A stretch of DNA of 64,000 bases from UBA12087 sp964370815 (GCA_964370815.1 CAYJKQ010000001.1:248001-312000); one strand, 5' to 3'; shown: positions 36,383 through 46,311, counted from the stretch's first letter. The notes: a model not told the origin generated them from the sequence alone. Translations and numbers: made by a program.

Positions 36383-36427
36383 TTGTGACTAAATTCACTA
36401 TTAATCCTGATTGTGAACACTGGACGA

Positions 36428-36456
36428 TTAACTCATAAGGCTTGATACTCTAGAAT
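36428..36456 (+). promoter_or_regulatory. Promoter of the argF-pyk gene run
   Basis: TTAACT and TAGAAT with exactly 17 bp between, ending 19 bp before the argF start. AGGAG lies between it and the ATG. Confidence 0.55.
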
Positions 36457-36475
36457 AAAAATATTAGGAGATCAG

Positions 36476-37399
36476 ATGAAAGACTTTATAGCAATAGCTG
36501 ATTATTCATCACAAGAAATACAAGCGTTATTAGATCTGGCTGTTCAACTTAAAGTAGAGTATTTTAGAAGTGGAAACAAACCAATATTCAAGGGAAAAGT
36601 TCTTGGGATGATTTTTCAGAAACCCAGTTTGCGGACAAGAGTTTCCTTTGATATGGCTATGCGTCACATGGGTGGGGATGCACTTTATTTGTCTCCAAAT
36701 GAAATTGGCTTGGGAAAACGCGAATCTATTGCTGATGTAGCCAGGGTAATGGCTGGTTATGTTTCAGTATTAATGGCAAGGGTTTTTGTTCATGAGCATA
36801 TCTTGGAATTAGCCAATTGGTCAAGTATCCCTGTGATAAATGGATTGAGTGATTACAATCACCCGTGCCAGGGGATGGCAGATGCACTTACGATTTATGA
36901 GAAATTTGGAGAATTAAGAGGAATTAATGTGGCTTACGTTGGCGATGGAAACAACGTAGCAGTTTCGTTGATGCATGTCTGTGCGAAGTTGGGTGCCAAT
37001 TTTACGATCGCCAACCCCGAAGGATATGCAATTCCAGAAATACCAATTCAGATTGCCAGGCAAATTAGCTTGGAAACTGGTGCGGTTCTAAAATTCATAA
37101 CTGATCCTGATGAAGCGGTCAAAGATGTACAGGTAATTTATACTGATACATGGACCAGTATGGGACAGGAAGAAGAACAATCGAAACGGGAAAAACTATT
37201 TCCAACATATCAGGTTAACTCGAATTTGGTATCTAAAGCAGATAAAGATGTAATAGTCATGCACTGTTTACCCGCACATCGGAACCATGAGTTGACCGAC
37301 GAAGTTGCTGATGGTTCTCATTCAGTGATTTTTAATCAAGCACACAATCGCCTTCATGCTCAAAAAGCGATCTTGGCTAGATTATTGAGTTTGGCTTAA
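36476..37399 (+). CDS. argF: Ornithine carbamoyltransferase
   Basis: 307 aa. Carbamoyl-phosphate motif FQKPSLRTRVSFDM (51-55 SLRTR; the common form is STRTR), then DYNHPCQGMADALTIYE (HPCQ), SMGQEEE and VMHCLPAHRNHE (HCLP). It interconverts ornithine plus carbamoyl phosphate and citrulline. Its operon neighbours rocD and ald suggest either biosynthesis or catabolic arginine/ornithine use. Confidence 0.94.
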   Translation: MKDFIAIADYSSQEIQALLDLAVQLKVEYFRSGNKPIFKGKVLGMIFQKPSLRTRVSFDMAMRHMGGDALYLSPNEIGLGKRESIADVARVMAGYVSVLMARVFVHEHILELANWSSIPVINGLSDYNHPCQGMADALTIYEKFGELRGINVAYVGDGNNVAVSLMHVCAKLGANFTIANPEGYAIPEIPIQIARQISLETGAVLKFITDPDEAVKDVQVIYTDTWTSMGQEEEQSKREKLFPTYQVNSNLVSKADKDVIVMHCLPAHRNHELTDEVADGSHSVIFNQAHNRLHAQKAILARLLSLA

Positions 37400-37416
37400 A
37401 CCATAAGGATGATCTT

Positions 37417-38619
37417 ATGAATGCAAATGAATATATTCAGATGGAAGAAAAATATGGAGCAAATAATTATCACCCTCTGGATGTGGTAATTACACGAGGT
37501 GAAGGTGTTTGGGTTTATGATGTGGACGGAAATAAATATCTTGATTGTTTGAGTGCGTATTCAGCCGTTAATCAAGGACACGTTCATCCTAAAATATTGT
37601 CTGTAATGATAGAACAAGCAAAAAAGATTACTTTAACATCCAGGGCATTTCGTAATGACCAGCTACCATTATTTTATCGAGAACTTTCTGAGCTAACAGG
37701 TTATGAAATGTCGCTCCCGATGAATAGTGGGGCGGAAGCAGTAGAAACAGCGTTAAAATTGGTGCGGAAATGGGCATACCAGGTGAAAAAGGTTCCAAAG
37801 CACCAGGCAGAAATAATCACCTGTGCAGGAAATTTCCATGGTCGTACAATCTCCACGATCTCTTTTTCAAGTGAACCATTGTACAGGGATGATTTTGGAC
37901 CATTTACACCAGGTTTTGTTTCTGTTCCCTACGGGGATGCTGGTGCGATTGCAGAGGTAATAAACCCTAATACTGCTGCAGTTCTATTAGAACCCATCCA
38001 GGGTGAAGCAGGAGTCATTATTCCTCCTGATGGATATTTAAGAAAAGTTGCAGCATTATGCAAGGAAAATAATGTGCTGTTTATTGCCGATGAGATCCAA
38101 ACTGGTCTGGGACGCACAGGAAAACTTTTTGCCTGCCAACATGAAAATGTACACCCCGATATTACGATAATTGGGAAAGCTCTTTCCGGAGGATTTTATC
38201 CAATTTCTGCAATTGTAGCTGATCAAGCGCTCTTAGGGTTATTTACACCAGGGGAACATGGCTCCACTTTTGGCGGAAATCCTTTGGCGGCTGCAATTGC
38301 AAGGGAAGCAATGAGAGTGTTGTTGGATGAAAAAATGATAGAAAATTCCGCCATTCTAGGTGAATATTTTAAAGACCATTTGTGCGAAATTTCCAGCGGG
38401 CATATCGAAGAAATTCGAGGAAAGGGATTGTTCATCGGTGTGGTTTTAAATTCAAACGCAGGTGGAGCTCGGCGTTTTTGTGAAGCACTTCAAAAGCATG
38501 GGATATTAGCGAAGGAAACTCATCAAAATATTATCCGCTTTGCACCTCCTTTGATAATCGACAAAGAAATTATCGATTGGGCTTTACCACATATACGTGA
38601 TGTTTTAAGGATGAAGTAA
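37417..38619 (+). CDS. rocD: Ornithine aminotransferase
   Basis: 400 aa, class III PLP aminotransferase. The N-terminus EKYGANNYHPLDVVITRGEGVWVYDVDG is typical of ornithine aminotransferases. PLP motifs are FIADEIQTGLGRTGKLFACQHENVHPD and GKALSGGFYPISA (Schiff-base Lys), then STFGGNPLAAAIA. It converts ornithine and 2-oxoglutarate to glutamate semialdehyde and glutamate. It lies 17 bp after argF. Confidence 0.94.
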   Translation: MNANEYIQMEEKYGANNYHPLDVVITRGEGVWVYDVDGNKYLDCLSAYSAVNQGHVHPKILSVMIEQAKKITLTSRAFRNDQLPLFYRELSELTGYEMSLPMNSGAEAVETALKLVRKWAYQVKKVPKHQAEIITCAGNFHGRTISTISFSSEPLYRDDFGPFTPGFVSVPYGDAGAIAEVINPNTAAVLLEPIQGEAGVIIPPDGYLRKVAALCKENNVLFIADEIQTGLGRTGKLFACQHENVHPDITIIGKALSGGFYPISAIVADQALLGLFTPGEHGSTFGGNPLAAAIAREAMRVLLDEKMIENSAILGEYFKDHLCEISSGHIEEIRGKGLFIGVVLNSNAGGARRFCEALQKHGILAKETHQNIIRFAPPLIIDKEIIDWALPHIRDVLRMK

Positions 38620-38673
38620 TATCCTGGAAATAATTAATTAGTTTTATAAAGAATGGGATGAATGGAGAAAAAA

Positions 38674-39774
38674 ATGAATATCGGGATACCTAAAGAGCGA
38701 CGGCCTTTTGAGTACCGGGTGGGACTATCTCCCTCAGGAGTAGAAATTCTCTGTCGAGCAGGAAATACCTGCTTTGTTGAGCATAATGCAGGATTGGGAG
38801 CAGGTTTCAGCGATCTGGAATATGAACATGCAGGTGCACATATAGTTTATCTGATGGAGGAAGTTTTTGGTCGATCAGATCTGCTTGTGAAAGTTCAAAG
38901 ACCTATTCAGGATGAATTGGATTTTTTACGTCCTGGATCAGCCCTGGCAGGATATCTGTTATTGGCATCTGCCAGACAGGATAAGATTGATCATTTATTG
39001 AATAAAAAAATTACATCCATTGCATTTGAGCAAATTCAACTGGCAGACGGATCATTGCCAGTACTAAGACCTTTTAGTGAAGTTTGCGGGTTGATGACAG
39101 CCCAAATCGCTGCGCGTTTTTTGCAGAGCAATTTAGGAGGAAAGGGAATATTGTTAAGTGGTGTTCCAGGTGTACCTTCTGCTGAAGTTGTCATTATTGG
39201 TGCTGGAGTTGTGGGCACAAATTCTGCCCGGGCTTTCATAGGTTTAGGTGCACAAGTAACAGTATTAGACAATACGATGGATGCCCTTCAAAAGTTGAAT
39301 GAACGGTTCCCATCAGTCGTAACATTGATGGCAACTGATCGAAATATTGAACGTGTTTGTAGTTATGCTGATGTTATTGTGGGTGCGGTATTGAAACCTG
39401 GCGAACTCTCACCGGTTGTAGTCTCGCGTAGGGTAGTTCAAAAAATGAAGCCTAGATCAGTGATTATTGATGTCAGTATTGATTTGGGTGGATGTTTTGA
39501 AACATCTCGACCCACCAATCATGAAAATCCAACTTTTATTGAAGAAGGTGTGATTCATTATTGTGTACCGAATATCCCGGGAGTGATTGCAAGAACAGCA
39601 ACCCACGCCTATGCCAATGCGGTCATACCGTATCTCTTGGAACTTGCAACCTTAGGGATTGAAAAAGCAATTGTGGACAACAAGGCTATTGAAACTGCCG
39701 TAAATACATATCACGGAGAAATCAGGCATTTGAAACGCTTGACAAGCGTAGGAGGTAACCATGGATTGGAATAG
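38674..39774 (+). CDS. ald: Alanine dehydrogenase
   Basis: ATG 38674 gives 366 aa beginning MNIGIPKERRPFEYRVGLSP, the family start; ATG 38662 adds four residues. Substrate loop LLVKVQRPIQDEL, NAD-binding VVIIGAGVVGTNSARAFIGLGA, VGAVLKPGELSPVVVSRR, and DVSIDLGGCFETSRPTNHENP match alanine dehydrogenases. It interconverts alanine and pyruvate plus ammonia with NADH. Its end overlaps the CoA-transferase gene by 14 bp. Confidence 0.92.
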   Translation: MNIGIPKERRPFEYRVGLSPSGVEILCRAGNTCFVEHNAGLGAGFSDLEYEHAGAHIVYLMEEVFGRSDLLVKVQRPIQDELDFLRPGSALAGYLLLASARQDKIDHLLNKKITSIAFEQIQLADGSLPVLRPFSEVCGLMTAQIAARFLQSNLGGKGILLSGVPGVPSAEVVIIGAGVVGTNSARAFIGLGAQVTVLDNTMDALQKLNERFPSVVTLMATDRNIERVCSYADVIVGAVLKPGELSPVVVSRRVVQKMKPRSVIIDVSIDLGGCFETSRPTNHENPTFIEEGVIHYCVPNIPGVIARTATHAYANAVIPYLLELATLGIEKAIVDNKAIETAVNTYHGEIRHLKRLTSVGGNHGLE

Positions 39775-41071
39775 TCAATACCAGTCACGCATTGTTACTC
39801 CAGAAGAAGCTGTCATGGCGATCACCTCGGGTAACCGGTTATTCATGACAGGAAATGTTTCTGTCCCACAAACAATTCTAGCTGCATTAGTGAAATATGC
39901 ACCGAACTTACAAAATGTAGAAATTTGTCAGGCTTTGACAATCGGTTCGGCGGATTATGTATCACCAGATATGGAAGGACATTTAAAGGTAAATACATTT
40001 TTCATCAGTGCGAATATTCGAAAAGCAGTTCACGATGGGCGAGCTGATTTTTCTCCGGTATTTTTATCTGAATTTCCTTTACTATTTAAACATAGTATTT
40101 TGCCGATTGATGTTGCCATAATCCATGTATCCCCACCAGACGAGCATGGTTTTTGTAGTTTGGGAGTTGAAGTCGGACTCACAAAATCACCGGCTGAATC
40201 TGCAAAAATCATTATTGCAGAAGTCAACGAGAAAATGCCGCGTACATTAGGAGATTCTTTTATCCATGTCAGTCGATTAAACTTTATGGTTCCGGTTGAT
40301 TATCCTATTCCGGAAATGCCAATGAGTGAAGATGGACCTTCTGAAATAGTTGAAAAGATTGCAGGGTATATTGCTGAAATGATACCAGATGGTGCTACCA
40401 TGCAACTGGGAATCGGTGCAATCCCAGATGCGGTATTAAAATACTTGTATCATAAAAAAGATCTTGGAGTTCATTCAGAATTATTTTCGGATGGTGTGAT
40501 TGGATTGGTAGAGGCTGGTGTAATTACGAACTCACGTAAAACACTGCATCCTGGAAAAATAGTAGCTGGGTTTGTCTTGGGTACAACAAGGCTTTACAAT
40601 TGGATAGATGATAATCCCCTGATTGAACTTCACCGGACAGAATATGTCAACGACCCCTTTGTTATTTCGCAAAACGAAAAAATGGTGGCGATTAATTCCG
40701 CCATTGAAGTTGACCTCACAGGTCAGGTTTGTTCGGACAGTATAGGACCAAAGCTCTATAGTGGGGTGGGTGGTCAGTTGGATTTCATATATGGAGCATC
40801 ACGGTCCAAAGGTGGTGTACCAATAATTGCTTTACCAAGTGATACGGTATTGCGCGATGGAACCCGTATCAGTCGGATTGCATCCATGCTAAAGCAAGGT
40901 GCAGGAGTAGTTACTTCCCGAAATCATGTGCGCTACATTGTTACAGAATATGGTGTAGCAGATCTATACGGAAAAACAATTCGACAACGTGCTATGTCTC
41001 TTATCAATATTGCCCATCCGGACTTTAGACCTGAACTTGAAAAAGAAGCAGGAGTGTTAAACTACATTTAA
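39761..41071 (+). CDS. Acetyl-CoA hydrolase / CoA-transferase family protein
   Basis: 436 aa with GGAGG before the ATG. Conserved segments are AIIHVSPPDEHGFCSLGVEVG, MQLGIGAIPDAVL, LGVHSELFSDGVIGLVEAGVITN and GVGGQLDFIYGASRSKGG, as in 4-hydroxybutyrate CoA-transferase and acetyl-CoA hydrolase/succinate CoA-transferases. It probably moves CoA between acetyl-CoA and another short carboxylate, which in an anaerobe can yield acetate. Overlap with ald shows translational coupling. Exact substrates cannot be read from the sequence. Confidence 0.88.
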   Translation: MDWNSQYQSRIVTPEEAVMAITSGNRLFMTGNVSVPQTILAALVKYAPNLQNVEICQALTIGSADYVSPDMEGHLKVNTFFISANIRKAVHDGRADFSPVFLSEFPLLFKHSILPIDVAIIHVSPPDEHGFCSLGVEVGLTKSPAESAKIIIAEVNEKMPRTLGDSFIHVSRLNFMVPVDYPIPEMPMSEDGPSEIVEKIAGYIAEMIPDGATMQLGIGAIPDAVLKYLYHKKDLGVHSELFSDGVIGLVEAGVITNSRKTLHPGKIVAGFVLGTTRLYNWIDDNPLIELHRTEYVNDPFVISQNEKMVAINSAIEVDLTGQVCSDSIGPKLYSGVGGQLDFIYGASRSKGGVPIIALPSDTVLRDGTRISRIASMLKQGAGVVTSRNHVRYIVTEYGVADLYGKTIRQRAMSLINIAHPDFRPELEKEAGVLNYI

Positions 41072-41091
41072 GGTAGGATTTAAAAGTAATA

Positions 41092-42513
41092 ATGCGGAAA
41101 TGTAAAATTGTAGCAACAATAGGACCTGCCTCTCAAGATTATGATTCGCTTGAGCAGTTAATTCACGCTGGCATGAATATCGTTCGATTAAATTTTTCAC
41201 ATGGTTCACAAGGAGACCACCTAGCTGTAATTATTAAAACAAGAGAATTATCTATGAAATTAGGTTCTCCTGTAGGTATTCTACAAGATCTACAAGGTCC
41301 TAAACTGCGCATAGGCATCCTGAACACTCCCATTTTTCTTGAAAAAGACCAAATTATGAAGTTGGTCCCGCAAAGATACCTAAAAATGAATAGCCAAGAA
41401 ATACCTATCGATATTCCTGAGTTGTATCAAACAATTAAAAAAGGGGATAAGATTCTGATGAATGATGGCAACATCTATCTTGAAGTTCTTAGTTCATCAG
41501 ACGAAGCTATAACTACTCGGGTTATTGATGGTGGGAACCTTTCCTCCATGCAGGGTATAAATTTACCAGGTATTGCATTGGATATTCCTGCTGTGACAGA
41601 AAAAGATGAGGACGATCTAGCCTTCGGTTTATCCATGGGTGTTGATGCTGTAGCGATATCTTTTATAAGAAATGCAAAAGATGTTATTCGAGTTCGCCAA
41701 CTAATCAAGAAAATTTCGAAAGACCAGAATCCATTGTTGATCGCAAAATTGGAAAAGCCTGAAGCGTTGAAGAATCTTGAAGAAATCATAGAAGTATCAG
41801 ATGGCGTTATGGTAGCACGAGGAGATTTGGGGGTGGAGATGGATCTTGAAGATGTACCGGTAGCACAAAAAAGGATCATAAGAACCGCCAATAATAAGAA
41901 TAAAATAGTGATCACTGCTACCCAGATGCTTGAGTCAATGATTTATGAATCAAATCCGACTCGAGCTGAAGCATCAGATGTTGCCAATGCAATATTTGAT
42001 GGCTCAGATATGGTTATGTTATCAGGGGAAACAGCCATAGGAAAATACCCGGTTGAAACTGTATCTGCAATGGATCGGATTATCCGTCGTTCAGAAGCAG
42101 CCTATCAAGAATGGGGTCATATACAAGAGAATCAGAGTTCAAATTATTATGATGGGATTGCAATTGTGAAGGCAGCTCGTGAATTGGCTAATGCAAAGGA
42201 TGTGACTGCTATTGCTGTTTTTACGCGTTCTGGACAAACTGCTAATCTTATGGCAAAAATGAGACCACTTGCGCCGATTGTAGCCTTCACGCCAGAGGAA
42301 AGAATATACCAGCAACTTTCATTATTATGGGGTGTTTTCCCCCGAAAAGTTCCATTAGTAAGTACTGTGGAAGAATTGATCAGTTGTGTAGAGATCGAAT
42401 TAATTTCATCTGGATTAATTTTACCCGGTCAGCAGGTCGTTTTGGTTTTTGGTTATCCGGTAGGATCGAAGGTCCCGCCGAATATGGTATTTTTGCATAA
42501 AATAGAAAATTGA
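41092..42513 (+). CDS. pyk: Pyruvate kinase
   Basis: 473 aa. IVATIGPASQDYDSLEQLIHAGMNIVRLNFSHG, QDLQGPKLRIG, ISFIRNAKDV, IAKLEKPEAL, GVMVARGDLGVEMD and TATQMLESMIYESNPTRAEASDVANAIFDGSD are canonical. Catalytic and metal residues are intact. It yields ATP and pyruvate from phosphoenolpyruvate. It closes the plus-strand run ahead of a bidirectional terminator. Confidence 0.97.
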   Translation: MRKCKIVATIGPASQDYDSLEQLIHAGMNIVRLNFSHGSQGDHLAVIIKTRELSMKLGSPVGILQDLQGPKLRIGILNTPIFLEKDQIMKLVPQRYLKMNSQEIPIDIPELYQTIKKGDKILMNDGNIYLEVLSSSDEAITTRVIDGGNLSSMQGINLPGIALDIPAVTEKDEDDLAFGLSMGVDAVAISFIRNAKDVIRVRQLIKKISKDQNPLLIAKLEKPEALKNLEEIIEVSDGVMVARGDLGVEMDLEDVPVAQKRIIRTANNKNKIVITATQMLESMIYESNPTRAEASDVANAIFDGSDMVMLSGETAIGKYPVETVSAMDRIIRRSEAAYQEWGHIQENQSSNYYDGIAIVKAARELANAKDVTAIAVFTRSGQTANLMAKMRPLAPIVAFTPEERIYQQLSLLWGVFPRKVPLVSTVEELISCVEIELISSGLILPGQQVVLVFGYPVGSKVPPNMVFLHKIEN

Positions 42514-42537
42514 TAATATCCAAAATCATTGTATAGG

Positions 42538-42570
42538 AAAAAGAGCGAGGAATTTTCCTCGCTCTTTTTT
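42538..42570. terminator. Bidirectional intrinsic terminator (pyk / korB)
   Basis: A stem of about 13 bp (arm AAAAAGAGCGAGG) with a 6-nt loop and T-runs on both strands, between the convergent pyk and korB stops. Confidence 0.92.
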
Positions 42571-42581
42571 ATGAAGAAAGT

Positions 42582-43619
42582 CTACAACATATCTTCGTTT
42601 ATTTGAGAAAGCGTTTCTGGCGCAGGTCGTAAATCTTTATCAATTAATCTATTAAGTGGTGCAGCGGGTAGATTGTATCTTTCAATTAAAGATGGTCTAT
42701 CACATTCAATATAAATCAACCCGGTTACAAGCAAATTGTTCTGTTGCGATTCTTCGAGCATGCGGAGAGCTTGCCATCTGTCTGTGGGGTCGTATTCTTT
42801 TTCAAGTTTTTTCAGCATTATCATATTTCCATCATGGAGGCAAACTTCAGTTACAGTTCCGGGCAAAATATCGTCAGCCAGCAGAATTTCATCAAGTATT
42901 GGAACGAAGGATATCTCGTGAAGAGGCGCTTCATGATCTTTTCCCCATGTATAGGAATGAAATGCATTTACCTCGTTATTAAATGTTACACAAGGGCTGA
43001 TTACATCTAATATCGCAACACCATTATGATTTAGAGCAGCTTTGATCAATTCTTTAACTTGTTTGGCATCACCGGCAAAGGAACGTGCTACAAATGTTGC
43101 GTTTGAAATTATTGCCTCCATGCAAATATCTACTGGCATGTATGGATTTGTCCCTTGATGCTTAAGGTTTAATCCGACTTCGGCAGTGGCAGAAAATTGA
43201 CCTTTTGTTAATCCATAAACCCCGTTATTTTCAACTATATAGACCATGGGAGTATTTCTACGCATCATGTGTTTGAACCCACTCATACCAATTGAGGCAG
43301 TATCTCCATCCCCCGATATTCCGAGGGCTTTCAAGCTGGTATCGGCAAAAATAGCCCCGGTAACAAGAGGAGCCATTCGTCCGTGCAGGCTATTAAAACC
43401 AAAAGAGCGGTTCAGAAAATAAGCTGGGCTCTTACTGGAGCAGCCAATACCGCTGAATTTTAAAATCTCTTCAGGCACGATTCCCAATTCATAACAAGCA
43501 GAAATGATCTGGTTGGAGATCGAGTTATGACCGCACCCTTGGCATAAACTGGACGGGAGACCTTTATAATCGTTCTTAGTTAATCCGATCTGGTTTGTGT
43601 TTGAAACCGTTGTGACCAT
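42582..43619 (-). CDS. korB: 2-oxoacid:ferredoxin oxidoreductase subunit beta
   Basis: ATG 43619, with GGAGG upstream, gives 345 aa starting MVTTVSNTN; its start lies just past the korA stop. Motifs PSSLCQGCGHNSIS (Fe-S/TPP Cys), FSGIGCSSKSP, GDGDTASIGMSGFKHMMRRN (TPP-binding GDG) and YGLTKGQFSATAEVG mark the TPP-binding beta subunit. With korA it oxidatively decarboxylates 2-oxoglutarate or a related 2-oxoacid, reducing ferredoxin. Confidence 0.93.
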   Translation of the reverse strand: MVTTVSNTNQIGLTKNDYKGLPSSLCQGCGHNSISNQIISACYELGIVPEEILKFSGIGCSSKSPAYFLNRSFGFNSLHGRMAPLVTGAIFADTSLKALGISGDGDTASIGMSGFKHMMRRNTPMVYIVENNGVYGLTKGQFSATAEVGLNLKHQGTNPYMPVDICMEAIISNATFVARSFAGDAKQVKELIKAALNHNGVAILDVISPCVTFNNEVNAFHSYTWGKDHEAPLHEISFVPILDEILLADDILPGTVTEVCLHDGNMIMLKKLEKEYDPTDRWQALRMLEESQQNNLLVTGLIYIECDRPSLIERYNLPAAPLNRLIDKDLRPAPETLSQINEDML

Positions 43620-43620
43620 G

Positions 43621-45417
43621 TTATATAGCCTCCAATGCCTTGATTCTGTCACTTACCCAGCGAGCAGATAATGACAGACCGTTATCTTTACAGATTGATC
43701 GAAATTTTATTGCTTGATCTGGCATATTAATGGTTATTAATTGGTTTAATTGCCCATCATGATTAGTTTCAACGATATAAACTCTCTCATGGATATGGAC
43801 AAAACTGGTTACTTCGTCTGTGAAGGGTAAAGCTCTTATTCGAAGATAATCACTTGTTAATCCGTTCTTTTTCAGGATTGTTCGTGCTTCGTAAACAGCA
43901 GGCTCATTTGATCCGAAAGTGATGATCCCGATATTTGAATTTTCCGAGTTATCAACGATTGGTTTAGGGACAACTGAGCGAGCTGTTTTGTATTTAAGCT
44001 TTATTCTATCCATGTTAGTTTCCCAAACATCTGGATCCTCGCTGTAAACTGCATTCTCGTTATGACCAGTACCACGTGAAAAATATCCAGCTTTGGGATG
44101 TCGATTACCAGCCACAGTTCTATAGGGAATTCCATCTCCATCAATATCACGATACCGTCCCCAATTTTTGTAATCGTTCTCCAAATCTGCTTCCCATAAA
44201 ATTTTACCGCGATCCAGGGGTTTATTCGGATATTTAAAGGCTTCGGTCATCCATTGATTCATACCTAGGTCAAGATCACTCAGTACAAATATTGGAGTTT
44301 GAAGATGTTCAGCTAGATCCAATGCCATACCCCCGAATTCAAAACACTCGTTTACTGAGCCGGGCAATAGAATTACATGCTGTGTGTCACCATGCCCCAT
44401 AAAGTATGTAAAGGTTAAATCACCCTGTGACGTTCGAGTTGGTAACCCTGTACTTGGTCCAATGCGTTGAACATCCCAAACGACAATTGGAACTTCCGCA
44501 AAATAAGCCAATCCAGCAAATTCAGTCATCAGGCTCAAGCCAGGTCCAGACGTGGAAGTCATTGAGCGCAAACCTGCCCAACCTGCGCCAACTGCCATTC
44601 CAATTGCAGATAATTCATCTTCTGCCTGAATAACTGCATAAGTATTTTCACCTTCAGCGTTTTTCCTAAGTTTAGGAAGATATTCGTTCAGCGATTCGGC
44701 CAGGCTGGTAGCAGGGGTAATGGGATACCAGGCTGCAAATTGCACGCCACCATAAATGGCACCTAACGCTGCTGCAGTATTACCATCAGACATGATCAAC
44801 CCATTGGTCTTATCCATTGGTTCAACCCGATAAGGATCTGATTTCGTGAGGTTTGTGGCAGCCCATTCAGCTGCAGCTTTAACCATGTTGATATTCGATT
44901 CAATCGGTTTGGGTTTGCCTTTAAAATGAAAATCAAGAGCTGAGTGTAGTTTTTCAATATCAATACCTATTATGTGCGCCAGAATTCCAACATAAACCAT
45001 GTTCGCAATATAATCACGAAGCGCTGGTGATACATCCGCGGTTTTAACCAATTGTTTGATAGGCATGGGGTAAACCGAGATATCTGTGCGGTTAATTGGG
45101 CTACTTATGTCATCTGTATAAAAAAAGGCACCCCCTGGAACCACACTTGCAAGATCTTTTACAAAAGAAGCTTGATTCATACAGACAACAATTTCATGCT
45201 CATCACGGCGTGCAGTATATCCTTCTTTACTAACCCGGATGGTATACCACGTTGGCAGACCTTGGATATTTGAAGGAAAAAGGTTTTTTCCAGATACTGG
45301 TATTCCCATTTTAAATAAGGCGCGTAACAAAGTAGTGTTTGCAGTTTGACTGCCCGACCCATTGACGGTAGCAATAGTGATGCAAAAATCATTAATTATC
45401 TTTTTTTGGTCTAGCAT
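43621..45417 (-). CDS. korA: 2-oxoacid:ferredoxin oxidoreductase subunit alpha (gamma-alpha fusion)
   Basis: 598 aa. Residues 1-190 are the gamma domain (IATVNGSGSQTANTTLLRALFKMG), followed by the alpha pyrimidine-binding domain (AALGAIYGGVQFAAWYPITPATSLAESLNEYLP, QAEDELSAIGMAVGAGWAG, TSTSGPGLSLMTEFAGLAYFAEVPIVVWDVQR). This gamma-alpha fusion is the form seen in many KorAB-type enzymes. It is coupled to korB and lies 37 bp downstream of the GntR gene on the same strand. The 2-oxoacid specificity is inferred. Confidence 0.93.
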   Translation of the reverse strand: MLDQKKIINDFCITIATVNGSGSQTANTTLLRALFKMGIPVSGKNLFPSNIQGLPTWYTIRVSKEGYTARRDEHEIVVCMNQASFVKDLASVVPGGAFFYTDDISSPINRTDISVYPMPIKQLVKTADVSPALRDYIANMVYVGILAHIIGIDIEKLHSALDFHFKGKPKPIESNINMVKAAAEWAATNLTKSDPYRVEPMDKTNGLIMSDGNTAAALGAIYGGVQFAAWYPITPATSLAESLNEYLPKLRKNAEGENTYAVIQAEDELSAIGMAVGAGWAGLRSMTSTSGPGLSLMTEFAGLAYFAEVPIVVWDVQRIGPSTGLPTRTSQGDLTFTYFMGHGDTQHVILLPGSVNECFEFGGMALDLAEHLQTPIFVLSDLDLGMNQWMTEAFKYPNKPLDRGKILWEADLENDYKNWGRYRDIDGDGIPYRTVAGNRHPKAGYFSRGTGHNENAVYSEDPDVWETNMDRIKLKYKTARSVVPKPIVDNSENSNIGIITFGSNEPAVYEARTILKKNGLTSDYLRIRALPFTDEVTSFVHIHERVYIVETNHDGQLNQLITINMPDQAIKFRSICKDNGLSLSARWVSDRIKALEAI

Positions 45418-45454
45418 AAATCACTCCTTCTTCCTTTTGTAGGGAAGATATTTA

Positions 45455-46147
45455 TTAAGTTTCATCCTGATTTTTTGGACGGTGGAATATGAGATCAGTA
45501 TGATCCAGAAGAAGGCGATACCCTAAGTCAAAATCATTGCTGCAAATTGCATTTACTATTCGACGATGGAATTGCCAGACTTCTTGAAGATAGGTTAACC
45601 CTGTATATACATTTAACCCAATGGTTTCATATGCATCCCAATAAACATCCAAAAGTCCATAAACAAATTCGTTATTAAGTCGTTTATAAATGGTTAAATG
45701 TAATTCCCGGTGTTCAGCATGAGGAATTTGAATGGGGTCACCGTTGAGTTTATTATTCGCGCGTTCAATCAGTGAGTTTAGAAAAACGAGATCATCCTTG
45801 GTAAGTTTAGCAACTGCTTCGTACCAGTATGCCTCTTCAATATGCTTGCGGAGGTCAGCAAATTCCTCAAAGTGGGAGATATCATTCGCGAGAGCATATG
45901 CCAAACTTAGGTGAACGGCAGGAGAAAATTTATAAGGTAATTTCTGAATCCCTTTCCTTGGCCGAACTTCAACCAACCCGAGTGCTCTGGCAACTTCTAA
46001 CTGCTCCCGGAGGCTGGCGACACTAATGTTAAGGGTTTTGCTGAGCTGGGACAGAGAAGGCAAACTCTGAGAACCTTCTTGGTCATGAATAGCAAGAAAC
46101 TTGGCAAAACTGGATAACGGGTCAAATGGTTTGATATCTTGTATCAT
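45455..46147 (-). CDS. GntR-family transcriptional regulator (FadR-like C-terminus)
   Basis: 230 aa. An N-terminal winged helix (about 25-75: SLPSLSQLSKTLNISVASLREQLEVARALGLVEVRPRKGIQ) is followed by an all-helical FCD/FadR-like ligand domain with HREFH-like HAEHRELHLTIYKRLNN and a terminal HTDLIFHRP. It lies 37 bp upstream of korA and probably controls korAB and itself. An 8-1-8 palindrome sits just upstream of its start. The ligand is likely a carboxylic acid by family habit. Confidence 0.87.
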   Translation of the reverse strand: MIQDIKPFDPLSSFAKFLAIHDQEGSQSLPSLSQLSKTLNISVASLREQLEVARALGLVEVRPRKGIQKLPYKFSPAVHLSLAYALANDISHFEEFADLRKHIEEAYWYEAVAKLTKDDLVFLNSLIERANNKLNGDPIQIPHAEHRELHLTIYKRLNNEFVYGLLDVYWDAYETIGLNVYTGLTYLQEVWQFHRRIVNAICSNDFDLGYRLLLDHTDLIFHRPKNQDET

Positions 46148-46156
46148 GGTAATCTT

Positions 46157-46173
46157 GATTAATCAGATTAATC
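46157..46173. promoter_or_regulatory. Palindromic operator at the GntR-korAB promoter
   Basis: GATTAATC-A-GATTAATC is a perfect 8-bp inverted repeat around one central base, 10-26 bp upstream of the regulator start. Its size and symmetry fit a GntR dimer site. Confidence 0.6.
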
Positions 46174-46311
46174 TATTTTACCATTAAAAATGTCGGATTA
46201 GGATAATTCTGATGGGAAATTTAATAAAATATGGAGGATTGCTTCAATTGTTTACTGGTCGTAAGAAATAATTAGAGATGTAAAATTCATCTGCAAATTG
46301 GTAGCAAAGCG

